Shown here piece by piece: positions 51,634 through 61,087 of a stretch of DNA of 64,000 bases (position 1 is its first letter; each line of letters opens with the position of its first letter). A model generated the notes under the pieces. The model saw only the letters and a list, made by a program, of their open reading frames with translations. It did not search any database and had not been told where the DNA came from. The stretch covers positions 1 to 64,000 of the forward strand of contig NZ_JAEUXJ010000015.1 in the NCBI RefSeq assembly GCF_016775475.1. The letters run 5' to 3'. This DNA is from Belnapia mucosa. Lineage in GTDB: Bacteria > Pseudomonadota > Alphaproteobacteria > Acetobacterales > Acetobacteraceae. Both the position numbers and the translations under genes were made by a program.

Positions 51634-53028
51634 ATGGCACGACTCCTCATCATCGGCGCGCTGGAGGCGGAGCTTGGCCTCGCGGCGCGGATGGCGCAGG
51701 CACGCGGGGCGCGGCTGGCCCAGGCGGATGGCGTCGCCTCCGGCCTCGCCCGGCTGCGGGCGGAGGGCGCGGATCTCGTCCTCTGCGAGGTCACGCATGA
51801 TATCGGCTGGCTGGTGGAGCAGCTCGCCGCCGAACGCATCGCCTGCCCGGTGGTGGCCTGCGGCCGCAATGCCGATGCCGCCGCGGCAGTGCGCGCCATC
51901 CGCGCCGGGGCGCGCGAATTCCTCCCCCTGCCGCCCGAGGCGGAGCTGATCGCCGCCATCCTTGCCGCCGCCGCCGGGGAGGCAGAGGCGCCGGTCCATC
52001 GCGACCCGGCCATGGCGGCGCTGCTGGCGCGCGCGGCGCAGCTGGCGGGCGCCCAGGCCAGCCTGCTCATCACCGGCGAGAGCGGCACGGGGAAGGAGGT
52101 GCTGGCGCGCCATATCCACCGCCACAGCCGCCGCGCCCATGGCCCCTTCGTCGCGCTGAACTGCGCCGCCCTGCCGGAGGCGCTGCTGGAAAGCGAGCTC
52201 TTCGGCCATGAGAAAGGTGCCTTCAGCGGCGCCGTCGCGGCCCGGCGCGGCAAATTCGAACAGGCCGATGGCGGCACCCTGCTGCTGGACGAGATCGGCG
52301 AGATGGACCTGCGCCTCCAGGCCAAGATCCTCCGCGTCATCCAGGAGAGGGAGGTGGACCGGCTGGGCGGCGGCGCGCCGGTGAAGGTGGATGTGCGGCT
52401 GCTGGCTGCGACCAACCGCGACCTCGCCGCCGAAGTCCAGGCCGGGCGGTTCCGCGCCGACCTCTATTTTCGGCTGAATGTGCTGGCGCTGCACATCCCG
52501 CCGCTGCGCGAGCGGCCGCAGGATATCCTGGCGCTGGCGGCGCATTTCGCCGCCCGTTTCGCCGAGGCCAACGGACTGCCGCCGCGCCGCCTCGCGCCGG
52601 CCGCGGAGGCGCTGCTGCTGGCGCATCCCTGGCCGGGGAATGTGCGGGAGCTGGAGAATGCGCTGCATCGCGCCGTGCTGCTGGCGCGCGGGCCGGAGAT
52701 CGGGCCGGAGGCGGTGGAGCTGACGGTGCTGCCGCGCGCGATGGCGCCATCGGCGGCGCCCGCGGTCGAAGCCGCATCGCCCGCCACGCCGCGCGGCGTC
52801 GCCGGGCTTGTCGGCCGCAAGGTGGAGGAGGTGGAGCGCGACCTCATCCTGGAAACCCTGACCCATTGCCTCGGCAACCGGACGCGGGCGGCGGAAATTC
52901 TCGGCATCTCCATCCGCACCCTGCGCAACAAGCTGCATGACTACCGGGCGCAGGGGCTGGCGGTGCCGGCGACGGTCCCGCCCCTGCCCGCCCCCCTGCC
53001 CTGGGCGCCGCTGCCCGTGGGGGGCTAG
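51634..53028 (+). CDS. flbD: FlbD-like sigma-54 activator with Glu52 and GAFSGA variants
   Basis: The 464-aa protein has a degenerate receiver (residues 1-115), a sigma-54 AAA domain with Walker A GESGTGKE at 148-155, and a Fis-type HTH with TRAAEILGISIRTLRNKL. The receiver begins MARLLIIGALEAELG without the usual acidic pair, and the acceptor position 52 is Glu (codon GAG at 51787). The sigma-54 contact loop reads GAFSGA at 195-200, with Ser198 in place of Thr (codon AGC at 52225). In Caulobacter FlbD works with FliX on class III and IV flagellar promoters. No FliX gene is in view. Confidence 0.92.
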   Translation: MARLLIIGALEAELGLAARMAQARGARLAQADGVASGLARLRAEGADLVLCEVTHDIGWLVEQLAAERIACPVVACGRNADAAAAVRAIRAGAREFLPLPPEAELIAAILAAAAGEAEAPVHRDPAMAALLARAAQLAGAQASLLITGESGTGKEVLARHIHRHSRRAHGPFVALNCAALPEALLESELFGHEKGAFSGAVAARRGKFEQADGGTLLLDEIGEMDLRLQAKILRVIQEREVDRLGGGAPVKVDVRLLAATNRDLAAEVQAGRFRADLYFRLNVLALHIPPLRERPQDILALAAHFAARFAEANGLPPRRLAPAAEALLLAHPWPGNVRELENALHRAVLLARGPEIGPEAVELTVLPRAMAPSAAPAVEAASPATPRGVAGLVGRKVEEVERDLILETLTHCLGNRTRAAEILGISIRTLRNKLHDYRAQGLAVPATVPPLPAPLPWAPLPVGG

Positions 53029-53031
53029 CGG

Positions 53032-55095
53032 GTGCAGGCCATCGCGCTGCCTGCCTGGCTGCACCGGCTCCGGCCGGGGGGCGATGTCACCCTGGCGCTC
53101 GGCGTCGGCCTGCTGCTGGCCGTGCTGGTGGTGCCGCTGCCGACGCTGCTGCTGGATGCGGGGCTGGCGCTCTCCATCACGCTGGCGGTGCTGGTGCTGA
53201 TGGTGGCGCTGTTCCTGCGCACGCCGCTCGACTTCACCGCCTTCCCGCAGCTCCTGCTGCTCACCACCCTGCTGCGGCTGGCGCTGAACGTCGCCACCAC
53301 CCGCACCATCCTCACCCATGGGCATGAGGGGCCGGAGGCGGCGGGGCAGGTGGTCGCGGCCTTCGGCGGTTTCCTGATGGGCGGCGATGTGATGGTCGGG
53401 ATGATCGTCTTCGCCATCCTCCTCGTCGTCAATTTCATGGTCGTCACCAAGGGCTCCGGCCGCATCGCGGAAGTCGCGGCGCGGTTCAGCCTGGACGCCA
53501 TGCCGGGCAAGCAGATGGCGATCGATGCCGATCTCTCGGCCGGCATCATCGACGAGGCCGAGGCGCGCCGCCGGCGCGGCGAGCTGGAGCAGGAGAGCGC
53601 CTTCCACGGCGCCATGGACGGCGCCGCCAAATTCGTCCGCGGCGACGCCATCGCGGGCCTGATCGTCACCGTCGTCAACCTGCTGGGCGGCCTCGCCATC
53701 GGCGTGCTGCGGCATGGCCTCGGGGTGGGGGAGGCAGCGACCACCTTCGCCATGCTGACGGTGGGCGACGGGCTGGTCAGCCAGATCCCCGCGCTGCTGA
53801 TCTCGGTCGCCGCCGGCATCGTCGTCACCAAGGGATCGGGCAAGGAACGCGCCGATGAGATGATGGGCCGCCAGCTCGGCCAGGGCTGGAAGCCGATGGG
53901 GCTGGCCGCCGGGATCGCCGGGGTGCTGGCGCTGATGCCGGGGATGCCGCTGCTGCCCTTCCTGGCGCTGGCTGCAGGCGGCGGGGCGCTGGCCTGGCAG
54001 CGGCGGGGGGCGGAGCGCGCGGCGGCCGAGGCACCACCCCCGCCGCCCCCCGCCCCGGCCGAGCCGCCGGTCGCCGAATCCCTGCGGCTCGACCTGCTGC
54101 GGCTGGAGCTGGGCTATGGGCTGCTCTCCCTTGCGGCCGGGGAGGCGCCGCGGCTGACCGAGCAGATCAAGGGCCTCCGCCGCTCCATGGCCGCCGAGAT
54201 GGGCTTCGTCCTGCCGAGCGTGCGCATCCAGGACAATCTCGAACTGCCGCCCGACGAATATGTGCTGCGAGTGAAGGAGATCGAGGCGGCGCGCGGCCGG
54301 CTGCGGCCGCCGCTGCATCTCGCCATCGATCCCTCGGGCGGCGTGCCGGCCATGGCGGGCGAGCGCACGACCGAGCCGACCTTCGGCCTCCCCGCCCTCT
54401 GGATCGAGGAGGCGCTGCGCGATGAGGCCCTGGCGCGCGGCTGCACCGTGGTCGATTGCGCCGGCGTCCTGGCCACGCATCTGACCGAGACGGTGCGCGA
54501 CCACATGCCGGAGCTCCTCTCCTTCGCCGAGACGCAGAAGCTGCTGGATGAGCTGCCGAAGGAGCACCAGAAGCTGGTCGCCGATGTCATCCCCGGCCAG
54601 GTCGGACTCGGCGGCTTGCAGCGGGTGCTGCAGGCGCTGCTGGCCGAGCGGGTCTCGATCCGCGACCTGCCGACCATCCTCGAGGGCGTGCAGGAGGCGG
54701 TGGCGGGCGGCACCCGGGGCCTCGCCGGCATCCTCGGCATCGTGCGCGGCCGGCTGGCGCGGCAGCTCTCGGATGCGGCGCGGGGGCCGGGCGGCTATGT
54801 GCCGCTGATCGCCCTCTCGGCCGATTGGGAACTGGCCTTCGCCGAGAGCCTGGCCGGGCCGCCGGAGGACCGGCAGCTCGCCATGGCGCCCTCCCGGTTG
54901 CAGGAATTCATGCAGCGGGTGCGGGAGGTCTTCGATGCCGCCACCGCCGCCGGTGAGGCGCCGGTGCTGGTCTGCTCGGGCGGCATCCGCGCCCATGTCC
55001 GCGCCATCCTGGAACGCTTCCGCCCGGCGACCACGGTGCTGAGCCAGGCGGAGATTCATCCGCGCGCCCGCATCCGCACCGTGGGCACGCTCTGA
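53032..55095 (+). CDS. flhA: Flagellar export gate protein FlhA
   Basis: The 687-aa protein starts at GTG. About eight membrane helices fill residues 15-320, including the FHIPEP segment SLDAMPGKQMAIDADL. The large cytosolic domain follows, with SLRLDLLRLELGYGLLSLA. It forms the nonameric ring of the export apparatus. The stop overlaps the flhF start by one base. Confidence 0.96.
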   Translation: MQAIALPAWLHRLRPGGDVTLALGVGLLLAVLVVPLPTLLLDAGLALSITLAVLVLMVALFLRTPLDFTAFPQLLLLTTLLRLALNVATTRTILTHGHEGPEAAGQVVAAFGGFLMGGDVMVGMIVFAILLVVNFMVVTKGSGRIAEVAARFSLDAMPGKQMAIDADLSAGIIDEAEARRRRGELEQESAFHGAMDGAAKFVRGDAIAGLIVTVVNLLGGLAIGVLRHGLGVGEAATTFAMLTVGDGLVSQIPALLISVAAGIVVTKGSGKERADEMMGRQLGQGWKPMGLAAGIAGVLALMPGMPLLPFLALAAGGGALAWQRRGAERAAAEAPPPPPPAPAEPPVAESLRLDLLRLELGYGLLSLAAGEAPRLTEQIKGLRRSMAAEMGFVLPSVRIQDNLELPPDEYVLRVKEIEAARGRLRPPLHLAIDPSGGVPAMAGERTTEPTFGLPALWIEEALRDEALARGCTVVDCAGVLATHLTETVRDHMPELLSFAETQKLLDELPKEHQKLVADVIPGQVGLGGLQRVLQALLAERVSIRDLPTILEGVQEAVAGGTRGLAGILGIVRGRLARQLSDAARGPGGYVPLIALSADWELAFAESLAGPPEDRQLAMAPSRLQEFMQRVREVFDAATAAGEAPVLVCSGGIRAHVRAILERFRPATTVLSQAEIHPRARIRTVGTL

Positions 55096-55979
55096 TGCGG
55101 CTGCGGCTGTTCCAGGCGGCGGGAATGGCCGAGGCGATGGCGGCCGTGCGGGCCGAGCTGGGGCCGGAGGCGGTGATCCTCGACAGCCGGCGGGTGCGCG
55201 GCGGCGTCGAGGTGACGGCGGCGCTGGACCGGCCGGCGCCCCCGGTGCCGGTGCTTCCACCGCCGCCGTCCGCCCTGCCCCTCGCCCGGCACAACCTGCC
55301 GCCCGGCCTGGCGGCGCGGCTGGGCAGCGGCGGGGCGTCGGCGCTGGCGGGGGCGCTCCGCTTCGCGCCGCTGCCGGACGGCCGGGCGCGGCCGCTGCTG
55401 CTGGCCGGGCCGCCGGGGGCGGGCAAGACGCTCACCTGCGCCAAGCTGGCGACCCGGGCGGTGCTGGCCGGTGCCGCGCCCCTCATCCTGACCGCCGATG
55501 GCGCGAGGGCCGGGGCGGTGGCGCAGCTGGCCGCCTTCACCCGGCTGCTCGGCCTCGGCCTGGCCCTGGCGGGGGAGCCGGCACTGCTGGCCGGCGCGGT
55601 CGCGGCGCGGCAGCCCGGCCAGCCGGTGCTGATCGACAGCGCCGGCTGCGACCCTTTCCAGCCGACGGAGGCCGCCGCGCTGCGGGGGCTGGCGCTGGCC
55701 GCCGGAGCGGAGATCCTGCTGGTGCTGCCGGCCGGGCTCGACCCCGCCGAGGCGGCCGAGACCGCTGCCGCCTTCGCCGCCCTCGGCGCCCGCCACCTGC
55801 TGCCGACCCGGCTGGACCGGGCGCGGCGGCTGGGTGGAGTGCTCGCTGCTGCCGGCGCCGGACTGGCGCTGACCGAGGCCGGGACCGGCCCCGGCGCCGC
55901 CGACGGCCTCACCCCGATCACCCCCGACTGGCTGGCCCGCCGGCTGGCTGCGCCCCCTGTTCCGGACCCCGCCGCATGA
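55095..55979 (+). CDS. flhF: FlhF-like SRP-type GTPase for flagellar placement
   Basis: The 294-aa protein has the N region MRLRLFQAAGMAEAMAAVRA, G1 GPPGAGKT, G3 DSAGCDPF in place of DTAGR, and G4 TRLD. It is shorter than the usual 370-450 aa, with a reduced B domain. FlhF targets flagellar assembly to the pole. Its GTPase motifs are slightly degenerate, so hydrolysis may be weak. The stop overlaps flhG by 4 bp. Confidence 0.82.
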   Translation: MRLRLFQAAGMAEAMAAVRAELGPEAVILDSRRVRGGVEVTAALDRPAPPVPVLPPPPSALPLARHNLPPGLAARLGSGGASALAGALRFAPLPDGRARPLLLAGPPGAGKTLTCAKLATRAVLAGAAPLILTADGARAGAVAQLAAFTRLLGLGLALAGEPALLAGAVAARQPGQPVLIDSAGCDPFQPTEAAALRGLALAAGAEILLVLPAGLDPAEAAETAAAFAALGARHLLPTRLDRARRLGGVLAAAGAGLALTEAGTGPGAADGLTPITPDWLARRLAAPPVPDPAA

Positions 55980-56746
55980 CCCCAGCCGAACTCCCGGGCC
56001 GCATCCTCGCCATCGCCTCCGGCAAGGGCGGGGTCGGCAAGACCTGGCTGGCGATCAGCCTGGCCCAGGCGCTGGCGCAGCGCGGGGCGCGGGTGCTGCT
56101 GCTGGACGCCGATCTCGGCCTCGCCAATATCGATGTGCAGCTCGGCCTCGATCCGCGCGCCGATCTGGGCGATGTGCTGGCCGGGCGGCTGCCGCTGGAG
56201 GCCGCCGTGCTGCCGCATCCGGCCGGCTTCGCGGTGCTGCCCGGCCGGTCCGGCTGCGGCTCCCTGGCGGCACTCGGGCCGGAGGCGCTGCCGGCGCTGC
56301 TGGCCCGGGCGGCGACGGGGCGGGACTGGCTGCTTCTCGATTGCGGGGCGGGGCTGGCGCCGCCGGTGCGGCGGCTGGCGGCGGCGGCCGATTCCCTGCT
56401 GGTGGTGGCCACCGAGGAGCCGACCAGCCTCACCGATGCCTATGCCGTGCTCAAGCTGCACCGCCAGGACCGGCCGGGCGGCGATCAGCGGCTGGCGGTG
56501 AATCTCGCCGCCGACCGGGCGGCGGGGGAACGGGTCTGGCGCCGGCTGGATACCGCCTGCACCAGCTTCCTTGGCGCCGGCCTGGAACTCGCCGGCATCA
56601 TCCGCCGCGACCCGCGGGTGCCGGAGGCGATCCGGCGACAGCAGCCGCTGCTCACCCGCCATCCCGGCTGCGCCGCGGCAGCGGATGTCACAACGCTGGC
56701 GGAACGTCTCTCGCCCGGTGGGAGAATTTTACACTCCGCCATTTGA
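55976..56746 (+). CDS. flhG: FlhG/MinD-like ATPase controlling flagellar number
   Basis: The 256-aa ParA/MinD-type ATPase has the deviant Walker A in ASGKGGVGKTWLA near residues 15-27, DADLGLANIDVQLGL and DWLLLDCGAG. It pairs with FlhF to set number and site of flagella. This gene ends the flagellar operon; an OmpA-like gene begins 65 bp later. Confidence 0.9.
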   Translation: MTPAELPGRILAIASGKGGVGKTWLAISLAQALAQRGARVLLLDADLGLANIDVQLGLDPRADLGDVLAGRLPLEAAVLPHPAGFAVLPGRSGCGSLAALGPEALPALLARAATGRDWLLLDCGAGLAPPVRRLAAAADSLLVVATEEPTSLTDAYAVLKLHRQDRPGGDQRLAVNLAADRAAGERVWRRLDTACTSFLGAGLELAGIIRRDPRVPEAIRRQQPLLTRHPGCAAAADVTTLAERLSPGGRILHSAI

Positions 56747-56811
56747 TGTGCGGCGCGAAACGGCTTACGGCACAAGGTCGAGAGCATTGCCCCTGCCGTC
56801 GGAGCCTTCGG

Positions 56812-57885
56812 ATGACGCTGCGCCAGACCCTGCTTGCCACCGCCCTGATCGCCGCGCTGCCGGCGGCGGCGGGCGCCCAGCCGATCTCCGGCCTCTATGT
56901 CGGCGCCGGGGCGGGGCTGAACAATTGGGTCGATACCAAGAGCCGCGGCCTGCATGTCCATGACAATGACATCGGCGTGGTCGCGGTCGGGTCGCTCGGC
57001 TGGGGCTTCGGCAATGGCTTCCGCGCCGAGATCGAGGGCAACTACCGCAACCATGAGATGCGGAGGCTGTCCTTCAACGACGTGGCGGCAGGGCGCTCCG
57101 GCTATATCGACCGCTATGGCGCCATGGCGAATGTCTTCTTCGACTTCGACCTCAGTTCCTTCGGCATCTCGCCGCGGGTCTGGCAGCCCTATATCGGCGG
57201 CGGCGTCGGCTATGCCTGGACCCAGTTCCGCGACGCCCGCTTCAACGCCGCCGGCGGCCGCTACCTGATCGACGACACCGGCGGCAGCTTCGCCTTCCAG
57301 GGTATCCTGGGCGGCGCGATCGGGCTGGCGCCGGGCCTCGCCCTGACCGGCGAGTATCGCTACTTCGACGCGATGTCGCCGATCATCGAGGTCAGCCGCA
57401 CCGCGGGGCCGGCCAGCACGGCGGTGCCGGGCAAGTTCCGGCCGCATGGCGAGAACCACAGCATCCTGGTCGGGCTGCGCTACGCCTTCAACCCGCCGCC
57501 CGCCCCGCCGCCGGCGGTCGAGTCCTCGCCCATGGCGCCGCCGCCGGCCTCGGTGGCGCGGACCTTCCTGGTCTTCTTCGACTGGGACCGCGCCGACCTG
57601 ACCGACCGCGCCCGCGAGATCATCACGGAGGCGGCCAGCGCGGCGCGGCGTGTCTCCGCCACCCGGATCGAGGTGGCGGGCCATGCCGACCGCTCCGGCA
57701 CGCCCGTCTACAACCAACGCCTATCCGAGCGCCGGGCGCAGGTGGTGGCGGCGGAGCTGGTGCGCCATGGCATCCGGCGCGAGGAGATCGGCATCACCGC
57801 CTTCGGCGAGAGCCGCCCCCTGGTCCCGACCGCCGATGGCGTGCGGGAGCCGCAGAACCGCCGGGTCGAGATCGTCCTGCGCTGA
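56812..57885 (+). CDS. OmpA-family outer-membrane protein
   Basis: The 357-aa protein has a signal peptide cleaved near AGAQP (residue 23), an eight-stranded beta-barrel (about 25-225) ending in SILVGLRYAF, a Pro-rich hinge, and a C-terminal OmpA peptidoglycan-binding domain with VAGHADRSGTPVYNQRLSER. ATG 56812 gives a clean signal peptide. It anchors the outer membrane to the wall. Confidence 0.94.
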   Translation: MTLRQTLLATALIAALPAAAGAQPISGLYVGAGAGLNNWVDTKSRGLHVHDNDIGVVAVGSLGWGFGNGFRAEIEGNYRNHEMRRLSFNDVAAGRSGYIDRYGAMANVFFDFDLSSFGISPRVWQPYIGGGVGYAWTQFRDARFNAAGGRYLIDDTGGSFAFQGILGGAIGLAPGLALTGEYRYFDAMSPIIEVSRTAGPASTAVPGKFRPHGENHSILVGLRYAFNPPPAPPPAVESSPMAPPPASVARTFLVFFDWDRADLTDRAREIITEAASAARRVSATRIEVAGHADRSGTPVYNQRLSERRAQVVAAELVRHGIRREEIGITAFGESRPLVPTADGVREPQNRRVEIVLR

Positions 57886-57944
57886 GGGCACGGCGGCGGA
57901 GGTTCTGCGTTGCCGGTCGGTCCAGACCGGCCTAGGACCTCCGC

Positions 57945-58832
57945 ATGATCGGCATCGATTGGGGCACCTCCGCCTTCCGCGCCTACCGCCTCGCCCCCGG
58001 CGGCGCCATCCTCGACCGGCGGGAGAGCGAGGGGGGCATCCTCTCCGTTCCCAAAGGCGGCTTCCCGGCGGCGCTCTCGGCCGCGATCGGGCCCTGGTTG
58101 GCCGAGGGCGAGAGCCTGGTCCTGCTCTGCGGCATGGTCGGCAGCCGCCAGGGCTGGGTGGAGGTGCCCTACCTCCCCTGCCCCGCCGGCCCGGCCGAGA
58201 TCGCCGCCGCCCTCACTCCCCTGCCCTTCGAGGGGGCGCGCTGCCTGCTGGTCCCCGGTCTCACCACCCGCGACGCCGCCGGCGTGCCGGATGTGATGCG
58301 CGGCGAGGAGACCAAGCTGATCGGCCTGCTGGCCGAGCTGGGCGAGGCGGAGGCGCTGGCCTGCCTGCCGGGGACACATGCAAAATGGGCCCGGCTCGGT
58401 GGCGGCAAGGTCACCGGCTTCGCCACCCAGATGACCGGCGAGGTCCGCGCCGTGCTGCTGGACCACAGCATTCTCGGCCGCCTCGCCCAGCCCGATGCGC
58501 CAATGGACGAGGCGGCCTTCCTCCGCGGCGTCGGCCGGGCGCGGCAGGGGGGCGGGCTGCTGCACCACCTCTTCGGCACGCGGGGCCTCGGCCTGATGGG
58601 GGAGCTGAGCGAGGCGGCGACCGCGAGCTATCTCTCCGGCCTGCTGATCGGGCATGAGGTCGCGGCGGCGCTGGCCGAGGGGATGCCGCCGGGGCCGGTG
58701 CATCTCGCCGGTTCGGCAACCCTCACCCGGGCCTATGCGCTGGCCTTCGGCGCCTTCGGCCTGGAACACCGGCTGCATGACCCGGACCTTGCCCTGCGCG
58801 GCCTGGCGCTGATCGCGGAGACGCTGCAATGA
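57945..58832 (+). CDS. dgoK: 2-dehydro-3-deoxygalactonokinase
   Basis: The 295-aa sugar-acid kinase has IGIDWGTSAFRAYRL near residues 2-16, GMVGSRQGWVE and the family motif DVMRGEETKLIGLL. It phosphorylates 2-keto-3-deoxygalactonate in the De Ley-Doudoroff pathway. It overlaps dgoA by 4 bp. Confidence 0.93.
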   Translation: MIGIDWGTSAFRAYRLAPGGAILDRRESEGGILSVPKGGFPAALSAAIGPWLAEGESLVLLCGMVGSRQGWVEVPYLPCPAGPAEIAAALTPLPFEGARCLLVPGLTTRDAAGVPDVMRGEETKLIGLLAELGEAEALACLPGTHAKWARLGGGKVTGFATQMTGEVRAVLLDHSILGRLAQPDAPMDEAAFLRGVGRARQGGGLLHHLFGTRGLGLMGELSEAATASYLSGLLIGHEVAAALAEGMPPGPVHLAGSATLTRAYALAFGAFGLEHRLHDPDLALRGLALIAETLQ

Positions 58833-59446
58833 CCCTGAAGGACTGGCTCCAACGCTGCCCCCTCATCGCCATCCTGCGCGGCATCACCCCGCATGAGGCG
58901 GTGCCGGTGGCGGAGGCGCTGGTGAGCGCCGGCATCACCATCCTCGAAGTGCCGCTGAATTCGCCCGAGCCCTTCGAGAGCATCCGGCTGATGGCCGATC
59001 ACTGCGGCGGCCGCGCCCTGGTCGGCGCCGGGACAGTGATGACCGAGGCGCAGCTGGCCCAGGTGGCGGAAGCGGGTGGCCGGCTGCTGGTGACGCCGCA
59101 TGCCGATTGCGCGCTGGTGCGCCAGGCCAAGCGGCTTGGCATGCAGGCGGCGCCCGGCTTCTTCACCCCGACCGAGGCTTTCGCCCTGCTGGCCGCCGGC
59201 GCCGATGCGGTGAAGCTCTTCCCGGCCGAGGCCGCCTCGCCTGCCGTGCTGAAGGCGATGCTGGCGGTGCTGCCGAAGGGCACGCCGGTCCTGCCGGTGG
59301 GCGGCATGGGAGTGGAGACGATCCCGGCCTGGCGGGCCGCCGGCGCGGCCGGATTCGGCATGGGCTCCTCGCTCTACAAGCCGGGCGATGCGGCCGAGAC
59401 GGTCGGCGCGCGGGCGCGGGCACTGCGTGAGGCACTGTCCCGGTAG
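58829..59446 (+). CDS. dgoA: 2-dehydro-3-deoxy-6-phosphogalactonate aldolase
   Basis: The 205-aa KDPG/KDPGal aldolase has PLIAILRGITPHEAVPVAEA near residues 10-29, the active Glu in LEVPLNSP and the Schiff-base Lys in AVKLFPAE. It yields pyruvate and glyceraldehyde 3-phosphate. With dgoK it makes a two-gene module; galactonate dehydratase is not in the window. TRAP system 2 begins 98 bp downstream. Confidence 0.93.
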   Translation: MTLKDWLQRCPLIAILRGITPHEAVPVAEALVSAGITILEVPLNSPEPFESIRLMADHCGGRALVGAGTVMTEAQLAQVAEAGGRLLVTPHADCALVRQAKRLGMQAAPGFFTPTEAFALLAAGADAVKLFPAEAASPAVLKAMLAVLPKGTPVLPVGGMGVETIPAWRAAGAAGFGMGSSLYKPGDAAETVGARARALREALSR

Positions 59447-59544
59447 CGGCACGAAATTGCCGAGGTCCCGCTTCGGTTCCGGCTGAAACCATGGCATGAC
59501 TGCCATGCGGTCTCGGCCGCCAACGAATCCTCTGGGACACGTCC

Positions 59545-60588
59545 ATGCCGCAACGCCGACTGCTGCTTGCAGCCCCCTTGGCCCTGCCTGCCCTGTTGCG
59601 CCCCCGCGCGGCGCGGGCGCAGGAGGTGACGCTGCGACTGCACCACTTCCTGCCTGCCATCTCCAATGTGCATCGCCACTTCATCCAGCCCTGGGTGCAG
59701 AAGGTGCAGGCGGAGAGCCAGAACCGCATCCGCATCCAGATCTTCCCGGCGATGCAGCTCGGCGGCGCCCCGCCGCAGCTCTATGACCAAGCGCGGGACG
59801 GCGTCGCGGATATCGTCTGGACGCTGCCCGGCAACACGCCCGGCCGCTTCCCGAGCATCGAGGTCTTCGAGCTGCCCTTCGTCGCGCATCGCCGCGCCGC
59901 GGTGAATGTCCGCGCCGTGCAGGCGCTGTACGAACGCCGGATGCGCGGCGAATTCGCCGACACGCATATCATCACCGCCTGGGGCCATGATGCCGGCGTC
60001 ATCCATGCCCGGCGCGAGGTGAAGCGGATGGAGGACCTGCAGGGCCTCAAGCTCCGCTTCCCGACCCGGCAGACGGGCGAGGCGCTGCGCGCGCTGGGCG
60101 CGGCGCCGGTCGGCATGCCGGTGCCGCAGATCCCGGAGGCGCTGAGCCAGGGCGTGATCGACGGCGCGGTGGTCCCCTGGGAGGTGGTGCCGAGCATCCG
60201 CCTGCATGAGATGGTGAAGAACCACACCGAGATCGCCGGGTCGCCCACGCTCTATATCGCCACCTTCGTCCTCGCCATGAACAAGGCGAAGTATGACGGG
60301 CTGCCGGCCGATCTCCGCGCAGTGATCGACGCCAATAGCGGCGAGGCGGCGGCGCGGATGGCGGCGAAGCCCTGGGACGAGGAAGGGCCGAAGGTCGAGG
60401 AGATGGTGCGCAAGCGCGGCAACCAGATCCTCGAACTCTCCGAGGAGGAGCGGAACCGCTGGCAGCGCCAGACCACGCCGGTGGTGGAGGCCTGGCTCGC
60501 CGGCATGAAGGAGCGGAACATCGATGGCGGCGCGCTGCTCGAGGAGGCGCGGGCGCTGGTCACGCAATTCGGCCAGGGCGTGAGCTGA
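59545..60588 (+). CDS. TRAP transporter substrate-binding protein (DctP), system 2
   Basis: The 347-aa receptor has a signal ending near ARAQE (residue 28). LQGLKLRFPTRQTGEALRAL holds the substrate-binding Arg region, and ALSQGVIDGAVVPWEV the second motif. Placement after dgoKA suggests a sugar acid such as galactonate, but this is inference. Confidence 0.92.
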   Translation: MPQRRLLLAAPLALPALLRPRAARAQEVTLRLHHFLPAISNVHRHFIQPWVQKVQAESQNRIRIQIFPAMQLGGAPPQLYDQARDGVADIVWTLPGNTPGRFPSIEVFELPFVAHRRAAVNVRAVQALYERRMRGEFADTHIITAWGHDAGVIHARREVKRMEDLQGLKLRFPTRQTGEALRALGAAPVGMPVPQIPEALSQGVIDGAVVPWEVVPSIRLHEMVKNHTEIAGSPTLYIATFVLAMNKAKYDGLPADLRAVIDANSGEAAARMAAKPWDEEGPKVEEMVRKRGNQILELSEEERNRWQRQTTPVVEAWLAGMKERNIDGGALLEEARALVTQFGQGVS

Positions 60589-60595
60589 GCCGGGC

Positions 60596-61087
60596 ATGAG
60601 CGAAGGGGCGGAGCGGGGCCCGGTCGCCACGGCGGTGCGCGCCCTGGCGCTGGCCGGCGGCGCGGTGCTGCTGGCGACGGCGCTGCTCACCTGCTTCAGC
60701 GTCGGCCGGCGCTGGGCGACCAGCCAGCCTGTGCAGGGGGATTTCGAGCTGGTCTCGCTCGGCTCCGGCCTCGCGGTCCTCGGCTTCCTCGCCCATGGCA
60801 CGCTGCGGCGGACCAATATCCTGGTGGACAGCTTCACCACCTGGCTGCCGCGGCCGGTGGTCGCCGTGATCGATGCCGGCTGGATGCTGGTCTGGGCGGC
60901 GGTGGCGCTGGTGCTGGCCTGGCGGCTGGGGATCGGCGCCGCCGAGACGCTGCGGAGCGGCACCACCACCATGGTGCTCGGCCTGCCGACCTGGTGGGCG
61001 GTCGGGCTCGGCGCCTGCGGCTTCGCCATGGTGGCGCTGGCGGCGCTCCACGCGACCGGGCGGCTGCTGCGCGGCGAGGAGGGGTGA
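60596..61087 (+). CDS. TRAP transporter small permease (DctQ), system 2
   Basis: The 163-aa protein has four membrane helices and LGFLAHGTLRRTNILVDSFT near residues 61-80. It follows the receptor by 7 bp and overlaps the large permease start by one base, as is usual for the operon. Confidence 0.85.
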   Translation: MSEGAERGPVATAVRALALAGGAVLLATALLTCFSVGRRWATSQPVQGDFELVSLGSGLAVLGFLAHGTLRRTNILVDSFTTWLPRPVVAVIDAGWMLVWAAVALVLAWRLGIGAAETLRSGTTTMVLGLPTWWAVGLGACGFAMVALAALHATGRLLRGEEG

